DNA from: Stenotrophomonas lacuserhaii
Lineage (GTDB): Bacteria > Pseudomonadota > Gammaproteobacteria > Xanthomonadales > Xanthomonadaceae
NCBI RefSeq assembly: GCF_014836545.1
Contig: NZ_JACSQS010000005.1
Location: forward strand, 97,594 to 161,593
Reading direction: 5' to 3'
Length of the DNA: 64,000 bases
Positions 1-9,001 of the stretch are shown here, piece by piece; the stretch's first letter is position 1; every line of letters begins with the position of its first letter. The notes beneath the pieces are model-generated. The model searched no databases. It worked only from the letters and a program-made list of their open reading frames with translations, and was not told the DNA's origin. Position numbers and translations under genes: made by a program.

Positions 1-75
1 CCGTCCGGGGCGCGTGACCTTTCCAGGGTTGCGCGTTTTTTTTTGCGCCCGGTCTTTGGCAGGCACGCTCGGGCG

Positions 76-177
76 AGTGGGCGAAGGGAGCTGGGCAGGA
101 CACGCCGCAAGTACGTCCTTGTAGGCTTCTGTTCGGCTCCTGCCTCACAGAGTCCTGCCCAGCTCCCTTCGCCCACT
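76..177. repeat. Perfect 26-bp inverted repeat with 50-bp spacer
   Basis: The arms at 76-101 and 152-177 are exact reverse complements over 26 bases (left arm begins AGTGGGCGAAGGGAG). The 50-base spacer holds the motif CGCCGCAAGTACGTCC, a type of sequence I associate with dispersed intergenic repeats in Xanthomonadaceae. No convincing gene lies in 1-398, although two short overlapping open frames exist there. As RNA it would form a very stable long hairpin about 220 bases upstream of pstS. It may be the 3' end structure of a gene outside the window or a dispersed repeat. Confidence 0.75.
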
Positions 178-316
178 CCTGACAGACTGCGGGCGCGGTG
201 GGGGGGGGAGCGAAGAGCAGAAGCCGCGCAGTTCTGGTCGCCCGCGCGGGAAGCGGGCGCTGGCGTGGGGGTGTGAAAGGCCCGTCATATGGTGACGTGG
301 CGGGTGTTCGTGACCT

Positions 317-334
317 GCGTCATCAGGCTGTAAC
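317..334 (+). promoter_or_regulatory. Candidate Pho box upstream of pstS
   Basis: Two 7-base half sites, GCGTCAT (317-323) and CTGTAAC (328-334), are separated by 4 bases, matching the PhoB pattern of CTGTCAT-like direct repeats with 11-base periodicity (5/7 and 6/7 matches). An A-rich stretch follows and a weak -10-like TTTCAT lies about 10 bases downstream. The site is 65 bases before the pstS start. PhoB control of pst operons is well known; this instance is inferred from the motif only. Confidence 0.55.
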
Positions 335-398
335 AAAAACATCATTTCATAGCCGCAACCGCCGGACAGACCGGCAACCTACCGCTATGGAGTGACGC

Positions 399-1490
399 AT
401 GAAACTGCAGAAGGCCGGCCTGGCCACCCTTTCCCTGGCCATTGCCCTCGGGCTGTCGGCCTGCGGCGGCAACGAAGCGCCGACCGCCCAGCAGCCGGCC
501 GATGGTTCCACTGCCGCGGCCCCGGCCGCCGGTGACAAGGTCAGCGCCGAAGTCTCCGGCGCCGGCGCTTCCTTCATCTTCCCGCTGGTGTCCAAGTGGT
601 CGGCCGATTACAACGCGGCCAGCGGCGCCAAGATCAACTACCAGTCGATCGGCTCCGGCGGCGGCATCGCCCAGATCAAGGCAGGCACCGTTGATTTCGG
701 TTCGTCGGACAAGCCGCTCAGCAGCGAAGAGCTGGCCCAGTCCGGCCTGGCGCAGTTCCCGTCGGCCATCGGCGGCGTGGTGCCGGTGGTCAACATCGAA
801 GGCCTGGAGCCGGGCAAGCTGCGCCTGAGCGGCGCCCTGCTGGCCGACATCTTCCTGGGCAAGATCAAGACCTGGAACGACCCGGCCATCGTCGCCGCCA
901 ACCCGGGCGTGACCCTGCCGGAAGGCAAGATCACCCTGGTGCACCGCTCCGATGGTTCGGGCACCACCTTCAACTTCACCAACTACCTGTCCAAGGTCAG
1001 CGCGGACTGGAAGGGCAAGGTCGGCGAAGGCACTTCGGTGCAGTGGCCGGACGGCGTGGGTGGCAAGGGCAACGAAGGCGTGGCTTCGTACGTGAAGCAG
1101 ATCAAGGGCTCGATCGGCTATGTCGAACTGGCCTACGCCCTGCAGAACAGCATGCCATACACCTCCATGCAGAACGCGGCCGGCACCTGGGTGCAGCCGA
1201 GCGCTGAAACCTTCGCCGCCGCTGCCGCCAGCGCCGACTGGGCCAGCGCCAAGGACTTCAACCTGGTCATCACCAATGCACCGGGTGAGCAGGCATGGCC
1301 GATCACCGCCACCAACTTCATGCTGATGCAGAAGCAGCCCAAGGATGCCAAGCGCAACCAGGACGCACTGGCGTTCTTCAAGTGGGCCTTCGAAAACGGC
1401 CAGGCGCAGGCCAACGAGCTGCACTACGTGCCGCTGCCGGCCGAGCTGGTCACCCAGATCGAAGCCTACTGGGGTACTGAACTGAAGTGA
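399..1490 (+). CDS. pstS: Phosphate ABC transporter, periplasmic phosphate-binding lipoprotein PstS
   Basis: High-affinity phosphate receptor that delivers phosphate to the PstCA channel. 363 residues. The N-terminus is a lipoprotein signal peptide: basic MKLQK, a hydrophobic stretch, then a lipobox LSAC with the lipidated Cys near residue 22, followed by a low-complexity Ala/Pro linker (about 23-48). The mature part opens with the family motif SGAGASFIFP and continues with GSGGGI and SDGSGTT, both typical phosphate-contacting segments. The start is preceded by GGAG at suitable spacing. First gene of pstS-pstC-pstA-pstB-phoU; a candidate Pho box lies upstream. Lipid anchoring, rather than a freely soluble PstS as in E. 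coli, is inferred from the lipobox. Confidence 0.95.
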   Translation: MKLQKAGLATLSLAIALGLSACGGNEAPTAQQPADGSTAAAPAAGDKVSAEVSGAGASFIFPLVSKWSADYNAASGAKINYQSIGSGGGIAQIKAGTVDFGSSDKPLSSEELAQSGLAQFPSAIGGVVPVVNIEGLEPGKLRLSGALLADIFLGKIKTWNDPAIVAANPGVTLPEGKITLVHRSDGSGTTFNFTNYLSKVSADWKGKVGEGTSVQWPDGVGGKGNEGVASYVKQIKGSIGYVELAYALQNSMPYTSMQNAAGTWVQPSAETFAAAAASADWASAKDFNLVITNAPGEQAWPITATNFMLMQKQPKDAKRNQDALAFFKWAFENGQAQANELHYVPLPAELVTQIEAYWGTELK

Positions 1491-1497
1491 TGCCGGC

Positions 1498-1524
1498 ACG
1501 GTGCCCGCCCCGCGCGGGCACCGT
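1498..1524 (+). promoter_or_regulatory. Intercistronic hairpin between pstS and pstC
   Basis: An 11-bp perfect stem (ACGGTGCCCGC at 1498-1508 with its complement at 1514-1524) with a 5-base loop begins 8 bases after the pstS stop. It is followed by CCTTTCG, a poor U tract. Such a structure between a binding-protein gene and its permease genes commonly stabilises the upstream mRNA or partly terminates transcription, giving excess PstS over the membrane parts. That role is inferred here. Confidence 0.6.
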
Positions 1525-1575
1525 CCTTTCGAGTACCGCGTCACCCCGCCCCCAACTGGCCGCGTCGCCTATCCC

Positions 1576-2544
1576 ATGAATGCCATCGCACAGCCTGCCG
1601 CCGTACCTTCCACGCGTGATGCGCGTGACGCCCGCAATGACCGCCTGTTCCGATGGGTGCTGGTCGGCACCGTCATCTTCGTCCTGGCCGCGCTGGCCTG
1701 CGCCGCGCTGTCCATGCTGTGGGGCGGACGCCACGCCCTGGAAGCGCAGGGCCTGAGCTTCTTCTACTCCTCCGAATGGAATCCGGTGGAGAACAAATTC
1801 GGTGCGCTGGCACCGATCTACGGCACCCTGGTCACCGCGCTGATCGCCATGGTCATCGCCGTACCGGTGAGCTTCGGCATCGCCTTCTTCCTGACCGAAG
1901 TCGCCCCGCGCTGGATGCGCGGCCCGGTCGGTACGGCCATCGAACTGCTGGCCGGCATTCCTTCGATCATCTACGGCATGTGGGGCCTGTTCGTGCTGGT
2001 GCCGGTGATGACCGAGTACGTAACCCCCTTCCTCAATGAAACCCTGGGCGAATGGCCGATCATCGGCCCGATGTTCCAGGGTCCGCCGCTGGGCATCGGC
2101 ATGCTCACCGCCGGCTTCGTGCTGGCCATCATGGTCATTCCCTTCATCTCTTCGGTGATGCGCGAAGTGTTCCTGACCGTACCGACCCGCCTTAAGGAAT
2201 CGGCTTATGCGCTGGGTTCGACCAAATGGGAAGTCAGCTGGGACATCGTGCTGCCCTACACCCGCTCGGCGGTGATCGGCGGCATCTTCCTCGGCCTGGG
2301 GCGCGCCCTTGGCGAGACCATGGCGGTGGCCTTCGTGATCGGCAACAGCGTGCGCCTGTCGCCTTCGCTGCTGGAGCCAGGCACCACCATCGCCGCGCTG
2401 ATCGCCAATGACTTCGGCGAAGCCACCGAGACCTACCGTTCCGCCCTGCTGCTGCTCGGCTTCGTCCTGTTCATCGTCACCTTCGTGGTGCTCGCCATCG
2501 CCCGCCTGATGCTGATGCGCCTGTCCCGCAAGGAGGGCAACTGA
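1576..2544 (+). CDS. pstC: Phosphate ABC transporter permease PstC
   Basis: Inner-membrane permease pairing with PstA to form the phosphate channel. From ATG 1576 it is 322 residues; the open frame extends upstream to 1501, but that part overlaps the intercistronic hairpin and is Pro/Arg rich, so the internal ATG is preferred. A hydrophobic segment follows residue 25 and several more helices follow. The cytoplasmic coupling motif typical of binding-protein-dependent permeases is present ([20 protein letters not shown]), as is the [11 protein letters not shown] segment characteristic of PstC. The stop overlaps the pstA start (TGATG at 2542-2546), which suggests translational coupling. Confidence 0.94.
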   Translation: MNAIAQPAAVPSTRDARDARNDRLFRWVLVGTVIFVLAALACAALSMLWGGRHALEAQGLSFFYSSEWNPVENKFGALAPIYGTLVTALIAMVIAVPVSFGIAFFLTEVAPRWMRGPVGTAIELLAGIPSIIYGMWGLFVLVPVMTEYVTPFLNETLGEWPIIGPMFQGPPLGIGMLTAGFVLAIMVIPFISSVMREVFLTVPTRLKESAYALGSTKWEVSWDIVLPYTRSAVIGGIFLGLGRALGETMAVAFVIGNSVRLSPSLLEPGTTIAALIANDFGEATETYRSALLLLGFVLFIVTFVVLAIARLMLMRLSRKEGN

Positions 2545-3407
2545 TGTCCACTGCCACTGAATCGCTGTATCTGCGCCGCCGCATCGGCAACGTCGTGGCG
2601 ATCCTGCTGTCCGTCGTCACCGCGCTGTTCGGCCTGTTCTTCCTCGGCTGGATCCTGTGGACGCTGTTTTCCAAGGGATTGCCGGGCATCAACTGGGCGC
2701 TGTTCACCCAGATGACCCCGCCGCCGATGCAGGAAGGCGGCCTGGCCAATGCCTTCTACGGCAGTGCGGTGATGTGCGCCATGGCGATCGGCATCGGTAC
2801 CCCGCTGGGCGTGCTGGCCGGCACCTGGCTGGCCGAGTACGGCAACTTCCGCAAGGCTGGCACGGTGGTCCGTTTCGTCAACGACATCCTGCTGTCGGCC
2901 CCGTCGATCGTGCTGGGCCTGTTCGTCTACACGCTGTTCGTGATGCAGACCGGAGGCAGCTTCTCCGCCTTCGCCGGTGCATTGGCACTGGCCTTCATCG
3001 TGCTGCCGGTGGTGGTACGCACCACCGACGAGATGCTGCGCCTGGTGCCTTCGCAGATGCGCGAAGCGGCGCTGTCGCTGGGCATCCCGCAGTGGAAGGT
3101 CACCGTGCAGGTGCTGTACCGCAGCGCCTCGGCCGGCATCGTCACCGGCATCCTGCTGGCGCTGGCACGCATTTCCGGCGAGACCGCCCCGCTGCTGTTC
3201 ACCGCCTTCGGCAACCAGTACTGGAGCAGCAACGTGTTCCAGCCGATGGCTTCGGTGCCGGTGGTGATGAACCAGTTCGCCGGCAGCCCGTACGAATCCT
3301 GGCAGGTGCTGGCCTGGGCCGGCGCGCTGGTGCTGACCGTCTTCGTGCTCCTTATCAGCCTGAGCGCACGCGGCATCCTGCTGCGCAACCGTATCTCCCA
3401 TGACTGA
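2544..3407 (+). CDS. pstA: Phosphate ABC transporter permease PstA
   Basis: Second channel subunit of the Pst importer. 287 residues with about six hydrophobic segments. The loop with [12 protein letters not shown] followed by [18 protein letters not shown] is the PstA-type coupling and signature region. The ATG overlaps the pstC stop by one base and is preceded by AAGGAGGG inside pstC. The 3' end overlaps the annotated pstB start by 8 bases. Works with PstC, PstB and PstS; the complex with PhoU also signals phosphate status to PhoR in well-studied relatives. Confidence 0.94.
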   Translation: MSTATESLYLRRRIGNVVAILLSVVTALFGLFFLGWILWTLFSKGLPGINWALFTQMTPPPMQEGGLANAFYGSAVMCAMAIGIGTPLGVLAGTWLAEYGNFRKAGTVVRFVNDILLSAPSIVLGLFVYTLFVMQTGGSFSAFAGALALAFIVLPVVVRTTDEMLRLVPSQMREAALSLGIPQWKVTVQVLYRSASAGIVTGILLALARISGETAPLLFTAFGNQYWSSNVFQPMASVPVVMNQFAGSPYESWQVLAWAGALVLTVFVLLISLSARGILLRNRISHD

Positions 3408-4257
3408 CCTTTCCGCGGACACTGCCATGAACGATCTTTCCAACGCCGTGCCGATGCAGCGCATCGTGGTCCCGGCCTCGCATGAATCGCTTGCCACCCC
3501 GGCGCCGGTCAAGCTGGCCGCGCGTGGACTGGACTTCTACTACGACAAGTTCCATGCCCTGAAGAGCATCGACATCGAAGTGCCGGAGAAGCGCGTCACC
3601 GCGCTGATCGGCCCTTCCGGCTGCGGCAAGTCGACCCTGCTGCGCATCTTCAACCGCATCTACGCGCTGTACCCGAAGCTGGAAGCGCGTGGTGAGGTGC
3701 TGCTGGATGGCGAGAACATCCTGTCGCCGAAGTACCCGATGAACCGCCTGCGCAGCAAGGTCGGCATGGTGTTCCAGAAGCCGGTGCCGTTCCCGATGAC
3801 CATCTTCGAGAACGTGGCCTACGGCATCCGCCACCACGAAAAACTGTCCAAGGCGGACATGAACGACCGCGTCGAGCATGCGCTGCGCCAGGGCGCGCTG
3901 TGGGACGAAGTGAAGGACAAGCTGGGCCAGAGCGCGCTGGGCCTGTCCGGTGGCCAGCAGCAGCGCCTGTGCATCGCACGCGCCGTCGCCCTGCGCCCGG
4001 ACGTGCTGCTGCTGGACGAACCGACCTCCGCGCTGGATCCGATCTCCACCAGCCGCATCGAACAGCTGGTGGAAGAGCTCAAGCACGATTACACCATCGT
4101 CATCGTGACCCACAACATGCAGCAGGCCGCGCGTGTTTCCGACTACACCGCCTTCATGTACCTGGGCGACCTGATCGAGCACGACCGGACCGAGGTGATC
4201 TTCTCGCAGCCCAGCAAGCAGCAGACCGAAGACTACATCACCGGCCGCTTCGGCTGA
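3400..4257 (+). CDS. pstB: Phosphate ABC transporter ATP-binding protein PstB
   Basis: ATPase that energises phosphate import. 285 residues from ATG 3400. Walker [10 protein letters not shown] at residues 71-79, ABC signature LSGGQQQR, Walker [12 protein letters not shown], and the switch His in [11 protein letters not shown] are all intact. The Q-loop context [18 protein letters not shown] is typical of PstB. The chosen start overlaps pstA by 8 bases; an in-frame ATG at 3427 (276 residues, beginning MNDLSNAV) is an equally plausible start because neither has a strong ribosome-binding site. An N-terminal extension of about 35 residues precedes the ABC domain. Confidence 0.94.
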   Translation: MTDLSADTAMNDLSNAVPMQRIVVPASHESLATPAPVKLAARGLDFYYDKFHALKSIDIEVPEKRVTALIGPSGCGKSTLLRIFNRIYALYPKLEARGEVLLDGENILSPKYPMNRLRSKVGMVFQKPVPFPMTIFENVAYGIRHHEKLSKADMNDRVEHALRQGALWDEVKDKLGQSALGLSGGQQQRLCIARAVALRPDVLLLDEPTSALDPISTSRIEQLVEELKHDYTIVIVTHNMQQAARVSDYTAFMYLGDLIEHDRTEVIFSQPSKQQTEDYITGRFG

Positions 4258-4289
4258 TCCGCCGCACGCCCTTTTTCGAGAGCATAGAC

Positions 4290-4994
4290 ATGAACCTTCC
4301 CAACGACCACATCGTCAAGAGTTACGACGAAGAGCAGCAGCGCCTGGTCGCCGAAATCGTGCGCATGGGCGAGATGGCCGTGGCGCAGCTCGAGGCGTCG
4401 ATGGACGTGATCGAGAAGCGCGACGAGAATGCCGCCCGCCGCATCATCGCCAATGATGAGGCCATCGACGCGCTGGAACAGCAGATCAGCCACGACGTCA
4501 TGCGCCTGTCGCTGCGTGGCCCGATGGCGCGCGACCTGCGCGAGATCCTCGCTGGCCTGCGCATCCCGGCCGACATCGAACGCATCGGCGACTATGCCGC
4601 CAACGTGGCCAAGCGCTCCATCGCGCTGGGCAAGGTGCCGCCCCTGCCGCAGATCCAGGGCCTGCGGGCACTCGGCCGCTTGGCTGCGGTGCAGGTGCGC
4701 CGGGCCATCGAGGCCTACCGGGACAACGATGTGGAAGCGGCACTGGCGCTGCGCGAGGACGACGCCCGCCTGGATGCGCAGTACACCGCGCTGTTCCGCG
4801 AGCTGCTGACCTACATGATGGAAGACCCGCGCAACATCACCCCCTGCACCCACCTGCTGTTCATGGCCAAGAACCTGGAACGGGTCGGCGACCACGCCAC
4901 CAACATCGCCGAGAACGTCTGGTTCCTGGTGCATGGCGAACAGCCGCTGCCGCCGCGCGAGAAGCGCGACGAGACCTCCAGCGCGGCGGAGTGA
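4290..4994 (+). CDS. phoU: Phosphate-specific transport system accessory protein PhoU
   Basis: Negative regulator linking the Pst transporter to the PhoR/PhoB system. 234 residues from ATG 4290; the frame is open further upstream inside pstB, but that part is a shadow of pstB. The protein is all-helical with two repeated three-helix PhoU units. Each has the metal-binding signature: DLREILAGLRIPADIERIGD in the first half and HLLFMAKNLERVGDHATNIAE near the C-terminus. It starts 32 bases after pstB and is the last gene of the operon, followed by a terminator hairpin at 5019-5039. Confidence 0.94.
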   Translation: MNLPNDHIVKSYDEEQQRLVAEIVRMGEMAVAQLEASMDVIEKRDENAARRIIANDEAIDALEQQISHDVMRLSLRGPMARDLREILAGLRIPADIERIGDYAANVAKRSIALGKVPPLPQIQGLRALGRLAAVQVRRAIEAYRDNDVEAALALREDDARLDAQYTALFRELLTYMMEDPRNITPCTHLLFMAKNLERVGDHATNIAENVWFLVHGEQPLPPREKRDETSSAAE

Positions 4995-5018
4995 TCCCCC
5001 CGGCGTGGCAGTGCCCGG

Positions 5019-5039
5019 AAGCCGAGCCCTGCTCGGCTT
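5019..5039 (+). terminator. Terminator of the pst-phoU operon
   Basis: AAGCCGAGC and GCTCGGCTT form a 9-bp perfect stem with a 3-base loop, ending in TTTCCTCG. The T run is short, but the position 24 bases after the phoU stop fits operon termination. Confidence 0.65.
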
Positions 5040-5081
5040 TCCTCGTTCATGCCCCTGGAGGGGGCGACCGGCGGCCTCTGT

Positions 5082-5087
5082 TAGAAT
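5082..5087 (+). promoter_or_regulatory. -10 element of rnt, possible leaderless start
   Basis: TAGAAT lies only 6 bases before the rnt ATG (5094), so transcription would begin at or next to the A of the start codon. There is no Shine-Dalgarno sequence between the two. No clear -35 hexamer is visible 17 bases upstream. Confidence 0.45.
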
Positions 5088-5093
5088 TCGGGT

Positions 5094-5744
5094 ATGACTG
5101 ACACCCCGCTGCCCCCGCCCGTCGACGCCCCTGCCCCGCCTCCTGCCACGCACCGTGCGATGTCGCAGCGCTTCCGCGGCTTCCTGCCGGTGGTGGTGGA
5201 CGTGGAAACCGGCGGCTTCGACTGCCGACGCAATGCCCTGCTGGAAATCGCGGCCGTTCCCATCGAAATGGACGACAACGGGCTGCTGTACCCGGGCCAG
5301 ACGGCCAGCGCGCACGTAGTGCCGGCCGAGGGCCTGGAGATCGATCCCAAGTCGCTGGAGATCACCGGCATCATCCTGGACCACCCGTTCCGGCTGGCCA
5401 AGGAAGAGAAACACGCGCTGGACCACATCTTCACCCCGGTGCGTGCGGCGATGAAGAAGTACGGTTGCCAGCGCGCGATCCTGGTCGGCCATAACGCGCA
5501 TTTCGACCTGGGTTTCGTCAACGCTGCGGTCGAGCGCGTGGGCCACAAGCGCAACCCGTTCCATCCCTTCAGCGTGTTCGACACGGTGACCATGGCCGGC
5601 ATCGCCTACGGCCAGACCGTACTGGCCCGCGCCGCCACTGCGGCAGGACTCGGCTGGGATGCCGAAGAGGCGCACAGCGCGGTGTATGACACCGAGCAGA
5701 CCGCCAAACTGTTCTGCACGATCGCCAATGCCTGGCCGCGCTGA
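5094..5744 (+). CDS. rnt: Ribonuclease T
   Basis: 3'-5' exoribonuclease that trims tRNA and other stable RNA 3' ends and turns over the tRNA CCA end. 216 residues. DEDDh exonuclease motifs are in order: [11 protein letters not shown] (Exo I, about 34-44), [12 protein letters not shown] (Exo II) and [12 protein letters not shown] (Exo III with the catalytic His and Asp). A 23-residue Pro-rich N-terminal tail precedes the usual family start; an internal Met at residue 23 could be an alternative start. Single gene, convergent with the diguanylate cyclase gene at 5813-8845. Confidence 0.93.
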   Translation: MTDTPLPPPVDAPAPPPATHRAMSQRFRGFLPVVVDVETGGFDCRRNALLEIAAVPIEMDDNGLLYPGQTASAHVVPAEGLEIDPKSLEITGIILDHPFRLAKEEKHALDHIFTPVRAAMKKYGCQRAILVGHNAHFDLGFVNAAVERVGHKRNPFHPFSVFDTVTMAGIAYGQTVLARAATAAGLGWDAEEAHSAVYDTEQTAKLFCTIANAWPR

Positions 5745-5758
5745 GCTGCGTTGGAAGC

Positions 5759-5779
5759 GTGACGACCACCGGTCGTCAC
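5759..5779. repeat. Short GTGACGACC hairpin repeat
   Basis: GTGACGACC (5759-5767) and GGTCGTCAC (5771-5779) form a 9-bp stem with a 3-base loop. The same stem sequence recurs at 16085-16105 with a different loop, so this is a dispersed REP/SMAG-like element. Confidence 0.6.
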
Positions 5780-5790
5780 CCACGTGGACG

Positions 5791-5824
5791 AGCATCGGCT
5801 GACCCGAATGGGTCAGCCGATGCT
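5791..5824. terminator. 15-bp hairpin shared by the convergent rnt and diguanylate cyclase genes
   Basis: The arms 5791-5805 and 5810-5824 (AGCATCGGCTGACCC and its complement) pair perfectly around a GAAT loop. The hairpin includes the minus-strand stop codon at 5813-5815, so the last codons of that gene form one arm. No long T run follows on either strand. A role in termination or mRNA 3' protection is inferred. Confidence 0.5.
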
Positions 5825-8800
5825 TGTGCGATCGCGGCCGTCGCTCTTGGCGCGGTAAAGCGCGCGGTCGGCGCGCTGGTACAGCAGCTTGGGCGTGCGG
5901 TCGGCCGGGTCCAGCTCCACCAGGCCGGCGCTGAAGGTGACCCGCAGGTCCGGGATCCCGGCCCAGTCCGGATGGTCGTGGAACAGCCCGTGCAGGCGAG
6001 CGCAGACCTGCGCCGCTTCCTCCAGCCGGGTGTCGTTGAGCAACAGGGCGAACTCTTCACCGCCGGTGCGCGCAGGCAGGTCCGAATCGCGGCAGGCGGA
6101 GGCCAGCACCTGCGCCACCTCGACCAGCACCGCGTCGCCCACGCTGTGCGAATGGCGGTCGTTGACGTTCTTGAAGTGATCCACGTCAAGCACCACCAAG
6201 CACAGCGGATGCCCGCTGCGCTGCGAACGGGCGAAGTCACGCGCCATCGTTTCGTCGAAGGCGCGGCGGTTCGGCAGGCCGGTCAGTGCATCTTCGCGGG
6301 CCTGGCGTTCGAACGCCTCGGACTGCAGTGCCAGCCGGTCCACCAGGTCGCTCTTCTCTGAATTCAACGCCTGTAGGTGCACGGTCTGCGCCTGCAGGTC
6401 GCGCGTGGCCTCGTCCACCATGCGCGCCAGGCGGATATTGGAGGTCTTGTAGCGGTTGATCAGGAAACGGTACAGGGCGATCAGCGCGGCCAGCAGCAGC
6501 AGCGCCGCCACCGCCTGCACGCTGTGCCGCTGCCACCAGAACGGCTCGATGGTGAACGACCACACCGCTTCACTGTCACTCCAGGCACCGCCTGGATGCG
6601 CCGCCGATACATGCAGGGTGTAATCGCCTGGCGGCAGGCCGATGAACTCCACGCTGCGTTGCTGCCCGCGCTCCACCCAGCCACTGTCCAGTCCGTCCAG
6701 CCGGGTGCGGTAGCGGATCCGTTCGGACATCAGGTAGCTCAAGCCGACAAAGCTCACCGCCAGCCGTCGCCCGCCTTCGATGCGATTGCGCTCGCTGCCT
6801 TCCCAATGGATCGGTGCGCCGTCCACCTGCACGTTCTCGATCGCCGCCGGCGGCGCCAGCCGCTCGCGGAAGCGCTGCAGCCGCAGCGGATCAACCATGC
6901 TCAAGCCACCGGCGGTCACCACCCAGTAGGTGCCGTCCTGGCGCAACAGCGCCGCCGGCCCGGAACTGCCGTTGGCCTGCGAGTTCGCCATCCCGTCGAT
7001 TTCGTTGTAACGCTCCACGTCCAGGCGCGCGGCGCGGCCGTCGGCCACTTCGTTGAGCATGCCCATGTCGGTACGCAGCACGCCGCGGTTGCTGCTGATC
7101 CAGACGTTGCCCACTTTGTCCGGCACCAGCTGGAACACGGTATCCACCGGCATGCCCTGCTCCAGCCCGACGCGCGAAAGCACGCCCTGCTGGTAGCGAT
7201 AGAGACCGCGGTCGCTGCTGATCCACATCGCATCGCCGATCTGCTGGAAGCCGAACACACTGCGCCCCCCGCCCAGTCCGGCCAGGTCGATGTACTGCAC
7301 GGTGTCGCCGCGCAGCACGCGGATGCCTTCGATGGTGCCGATCCACAGGTTGCCGGCGGCATCGTGGGCCAGCGCGGTGATCAATGCGGTCGGCATGCCT
7401 TCCATGCGCGGCAGGCTGGCACCGTTCTCATCGATGCGTGCCACGCCCCTCTGGGTACCGGCCCACACCACGCCCTGCGCATCGATGCTGATCGCGCGGA
7501 TGTTGCCGATAGGCACCCCGTCGACGCTGTCATAGGTGCGTTCGGGATGCCCGCTTTCGTCCAGCCGCATCACCCCGTCACCGAAGGTGCCTACCCATAC
7601 AGCGCGGTCCCGGCCCTGTGCCAGGCTCAGCACCGATGGGGGCTTGCCGCCCCGGTTATGCAGGATGACCGGTGCGAAACGACCGTCCGCGCCGCGCCGG
7701 TCCAGGCCGCTGGCGCTGCCGACCCACAGCGTGCGCTGCGCATCTTCCAGCACCGTGCGCACGTAGTCACCGCTCAGGCCGTCGCGCTCGGTGTAGCTGG
7801 CGAACAGGGTTTCGCGCAGCCGGTACAGCCCGCCATTGGCGCCGACCCAGATGCTGCCTTCGGCATCCTCGCGCAGGCTCACCACCCGCCCGCCGGGCAG
7901 GTTCAGGCCCGCCGGCAGGCGCTCCAGTCCGTGCTGTGAAATGCGCAGCAGGCCCTGGTTCTCCGTACCCAGCCACAGATCGCCGTGGCGATCCTGCAGC
8001 ATGGCGGTCAGGTGGATCTGCCCTGGCAGACGATGGACCAGGTGCGGTGTATCGTCCTGCAACCGGTACAGGCTCTCCCCGCCGACGATCCACAGCACCC
8101 CATCGGGAGCGCGGTAGGGCCACACCAGACCGCTACCCACGCCCCAGGCGGCTGGCGCGCGCTTGAGCGTGCCATCGGTATCGCGCAGCACCAGGCCGTC
8201 CAGGGTTCCGATCCAGACCCGGTCCTGCGCATCGACCACCAGCTTGGTGAAGTTGAGCGCGAACGGCAGATCCTTCGGTGGCGCCTCGTAGACCATCTTC
8301 CCGTCCGGCCCCAGATAGCCGATCCCCTTGCCTTCGAACAACAGCCACAGGCGGCCATGGCTGTCCATCTGCATCGCCTGGATCAGCACCTGTGGAGTGT
8401 GTTGCTGGCGTTGCCACACGTCCCACTGGCCATCGGTCGAACGCCGGGTGATGTTGCCGCGCGAATCGCTGATCCACAGCCCGCCCTGCCGGTCCACCAG
8501 TAGCGAGCCCACGCCGTTGTCGCGCAGGCCGGGGCGCGTGCTGCGGTCGAAGACGGTGAAATCCAGGCCGTTGTAACGCACCAGGCCTTCCCAGGTGGCG
8601 AACCACAGGTGGCCTTCGGGGGTCTGGGCGATGTCGCGCAGCGAGTTGTGCGGCAGGCCATTGCGTGAGGTCCATACATCGATGGCGTAGTCGCGCAGCG
8701 GCGGCGCGCCGCCGCCGTGCGCGGATGCCGGCAGGCAGCCCACCAGCATCAGCAGCCCCAGCAGCACGTAAAGCGCCAGGCGCCGCAAGCCGGCCACGTC

Positions 8801-8845
8801 TCCATCGCGCCGCCGCGCGATGGCTTGAATCCCCCGGTGCCTCAT
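5813..8845 (-). CDS. Propeller-sensor diguanylate cyclase (Y_Y_Y and GGDEF domains)
   Basis: Makes the second messenger cyclic di-GMP in response to an unknown periplasmic signal. 1010 residues. A signal peptide or anchor lies at about 22-42, then around a dozen beta-propeller repeats of the two-component-regulator type with recurring GxVWxGT/GxLWIGT motifs. A Y_Y_Y domain follows (about 690-765), one membrane helix near 770-790, a short coiled coil and a C-terminal GGDEF domain. The active site is GGEEF near residue 929, and an RxxD (RDSD) five residues upstream matches an inhibitory product-binding site. Monocistronic. The ligand cannot be deduced. Confidence 0.9.
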   Translation of the reverse strand: MRHRGIQAIARRRDGDVAGLRRLALYVLLGLLMLVGCLPASAHGGGAPPLRDYAIDVWTSRNGLPHNSLRDIAQTPEGHLWFATWEGLVRYNGLDFTVFDRSTRPGLRDNGVGSLLVDRQGGLWISDSRGNITRRSTDGQWDVWQRQQHTPQVLIQAMQMDSHGRLWLLFEGKGIGYLGPDGKMVYEAPPKDLPFALNFTKLVVDAQDRVWIGTLDGLVLRDTDGTLKRAPAAWGVGSGLVWPYRAPDGVLWIVGGESLYRLQDDTPHLVHRLPGQIHLTAMLQDRHGDLWLGTENQGLLRISQHGLERLPAGLNLPGGRVVSLREDAEGSIWVGANGGLYRLRETLFASYTERDGLSGDYVRTVLEDAQRTLWVGSASGLDRRGADGRFAPVILHNRGGKPPSVLSLAQGRDRAVWVGTFGDGVMRLDESGHPERTYDSVDGVPIGNIRAISIDAQGVVWAGTQRGVARIDENGASLPRMEGMPTALITALAHDAAGNLWIGTIEGIRVLRGDTVQYIDLAGLGGGRSVFGFQQIGDAMWISSDRGLYRYQQGVLSRVGLEQGMPVDTVFQLVPDKVGNVWISSNRGVLRTDMGMLNEVADGRAARLDVERYNEIDGMANSQANGSSGPAALLRQDGTYWVVTAGGLSMVDPLRLQRFRERLAPPAAIENVQVDGAPIHWEGSERNRIEGGRRLAVSFVGLSYLMSERIRYRTRLDGLDSGWVERGQQRSVEFIGLPPGDYTLHVSAAHPGGAWSDSEAVWSFTIEPFWWQRHSVQAVAALLLLAALIALYRFLINRYKTSNIRLARMVDEATRDLQAQTVHLQALNSEKSDLVDRLALQSEAFERQAREDALTGLPNRRAFDETMARDFARSQRSGHPLCLVVLDVDHFKNVNDRHSHSVGDAVLVEVAQVLASACRDSDLPARTGGEEFALLLNDTRLEEAAQVCARLHGLFHDHPDWAGIPDLRVTFSAGLVELDPADRTPKLLYQRADRALYRAKSDGRDRTSIG

Positions 8846-8969
8846 CGCAGCGCGTCAGCTCCCGGCATACGATGGCACCGACGCACGCGCACGCAAGTGC
8901 GCCGTGCGCCCTTGCGGGCAGAGGCGGGATCGATCTGGTTCATCGGGTTGACGCTGGGAAGGTATGCGC

Positions 8970-9001
8970 ATCATAGGCAAATCCGCGCCCGCCTGTGTCA
9001 A
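8970..9001 (-). promoter_or_regulatory. Possible promoter of the diguanylate cyclase gene
   Basis: On the minus strand, TTGACA (9001-8996) and TATGAT (8975-8970) are near-consensus hexamers, but the 20-base spacing is longer than the preferred 17. The TTGACA overlaps the stop of the upstream histidine kinase gene. Confidence 0.3.

Noticed and set aside
342-3512. Long open frames antisense to pstS, pstC and pstA
   Set aside because: They are mirror frames created by high GC content and codon bias. They lack family motifs, have no ribosome-binding sites, and overlap fully with well-supported genes. The same holds for long antisense frames across glnD, rnr, bamA and dnaE.
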